From assembly GCF_018398335.1 (NCBI RefSeq), contig NZ_JAHBRX010000001.1:1550001-1614000 (forward strand): a DNA stretch of 64,000 nucleotides, read 5' to 3'. Below the pieces are notes generated by a model. That model searched no databases. It was not told the origin of the DNA and worked only from the letters and a program-made list of their open reading frames with translations. Source of the stretch: Chelatococcus sp. HY11 (lineage in GTDB: Bacteria > Pseudomonadota > Alphaproteobacteria > Rhizobiales > Beijerinckiaceae). The position numbers and the translations under genes are program-made. Positions 63,455 to 64,000 of the stretch are shown here, in pieces (positions within the stretch are counted from its first letter, which is position 1; the number at the start of each line of letters is the position of its first letter).

Positions 63455-64000
63455 TGCTTCGGAGCGTTTTCCCATAGCCGCCATTCCTGTCATTGCCAGC
63501 TATGTCCTGCAAGGCGTGCCCGCTTTCGTTAGAAACGAAATTGGCGCAAGGACATTGATCCGCGCGAATCGCGCAGCTGGCTTCGACGCCGAGCTGGTCG
63601 AGCAATCCCATTGCTTCATTACACAACGGTCGGTGGTCGATTTCATCAACGAAATCGCGCGAGCAATGGGAGAGCCCGGCCTGGGTCTTCTCTTGGTTCC
63701 TGCGATGAATGTTGGCACCTACGGCAACTTTGGACGCTACATTTTGGGTGCCGAGACGCTCGGACAAGCCATCCAGCGTAGCATCTCCGCACTTCCTTAT
63801 CACAGCTCCTACGATCGCCTGACCGCTTCCCAATGCGGCGACGAACTCAAGTTCAGCTATACATTTGCGTTGGCCAGAGCTGAGGGCTACGATATCATCG
63901 CGAGCACCGCAGCTGGGGAGCTCTTGAGCCTTTTCAAGGCGTATTTGCCAGATGGCTGGAGACCCCTTCGAATCGAGCTCGACATAGCTGCACCACATAG
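63441..64000 (+). CDS. AraC-family regulator, N-terminal part (cut by window edge)
   Basis: The frame is open from a stop near 63420 to the end of the window. No ATG occurs before the conserved part; TTG 63441 is the first candidate and the true start is uncertain. The protein (186 residues visible) matches the arabinose_bd-type N-terminal domain of AraC regulators: GFDAELVEQSHCFITQRSVV, INEIARAMGEPGLGLLLVPAMN, GNFGRYILGAETLGQAIQRS and FKAYLPDGWRP. The DNA-binding C-terminus would be beyond 64000. Divergent from the DUF1254 gene, possibly its regulator. Confidence 0.7.
   Translation, partial: MRQNGASERFPIAAIPVIASYVLQGVPAFVRNEIGARTLIRANRAAGFDAELVEQSHCFITQRSVVDFINEIARAMGEPGLGLLLVPAMNVGTYGNFGRYILGAETLGQAIQRSISALPYHSSYDRLTASQCGDELKFSYTFALARAEGYDIIASTAAGELLSLFKAYLPDGWRPLRIELDIAAPH

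Noticed and set aside
1-64000. tRNA, rRNA, CRISPR, prophage or intact insertion sequence
   Set aside because: None recognised on reading either strand: no T-loop/acceptor pattern, no repeat-spacer array, no transposase, integrase or phage structural gene.

Overview
The window looks like a chromosomal segment from a high-GC alphaproteobacterium of the Rhizobiales (Hyphomicrobiales), perhaps near Bosea, Chelatococcus or Methylobacterium. This rests on several traits: LacI, LysR and FCD-GntR regulators tied to sugar-type ABC transporters, HWE-type histidine kinases, an ECF sigma / anti-sigma / subtilase operon, a tandem cold-shock-domain protein, and a palindromic intergenic repeat of rhizobial style. 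I saw no rRNA, tRNA, CRISPR array, phage gene or intact insertion sequence. Genus is inference only.

Layout, left part. The window opens inside the ATPase gene of a sugar ABC transporter (1-711), followed on the minus strand by a dienelactone-hydrolase-like secreted protein and a LacI regulator. A gap at about 2.9-3.75 kb carries a candidate small RNA with two anti-Shine-Dalgarno hairpin loops and a strong terminator. Then come an AmpD-like amidase, a hemerythrin protein, an acetoacetate decarboxylase / patatin pair, a double cold-shock protein, pyruvate carboxylase (pyc) and dihydroorotase (pyrC). On the plus strand follow mgtE with a structured leader, a palindromic repeat, a Gly/His-rich secreted protein, an ECF sigma / anti-sigma / S8 protease operon, a CYTH-like protein of unknown function and a split chromate transporter.

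Middle part. After housekeeping-like singletons (aldo/keto reductase, VOC protein, EamA exporter, NUDIX hydrolase, orphan OmpR regulator) there are two solute-uptake operons. Operon A (minus, 32.6 to 26.8 kb) encodes a binding protein, an FAD oxidoreductase, two permeases and a GntR regulator, with no ATPase; a perfect palindrome upstream is a likely operator. Between the operons lie a winged-helix / alpha-beta hydrolase fusion and, divergent from it, two overlapping tiny ORFs. Operon B (minus, 41.1 to 34.6 kb) encodes a cupin, an FAH-family hydrolase, a RidA protein, a complete ribose-type ABC transporter and an XRE-cupin regulator. Divergent from it are a LysR regulator, a NIPSNAP protein, a gamma-glutamyltransferase and a TauE/SafE exporter. 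Together they look like one catabolic locus for a small organic acid or amide whose substrate cannot be read from sequence.

Right part. A CHASE3 kinase / receiver / receiver-HWE-kinase trio precedes a YdeP-type molybdopterin oxidoreductase, an LLM flavin oxidoreductase, and a BTAD-TPR regulator divergent from a cysteine-synthase-like enzyme plus a PLP decarboxylase. That pair resembles a minimal amine-forming pathway and is followed by a LysE exporter. The end holds a FUSC protein, a frameshifted MFS transporter remnant, a small lipoprotein, a DUF1254/DUF1214 protein with a PsiF-like tail, and the start of an AraC-type regulator cut by the window edge.
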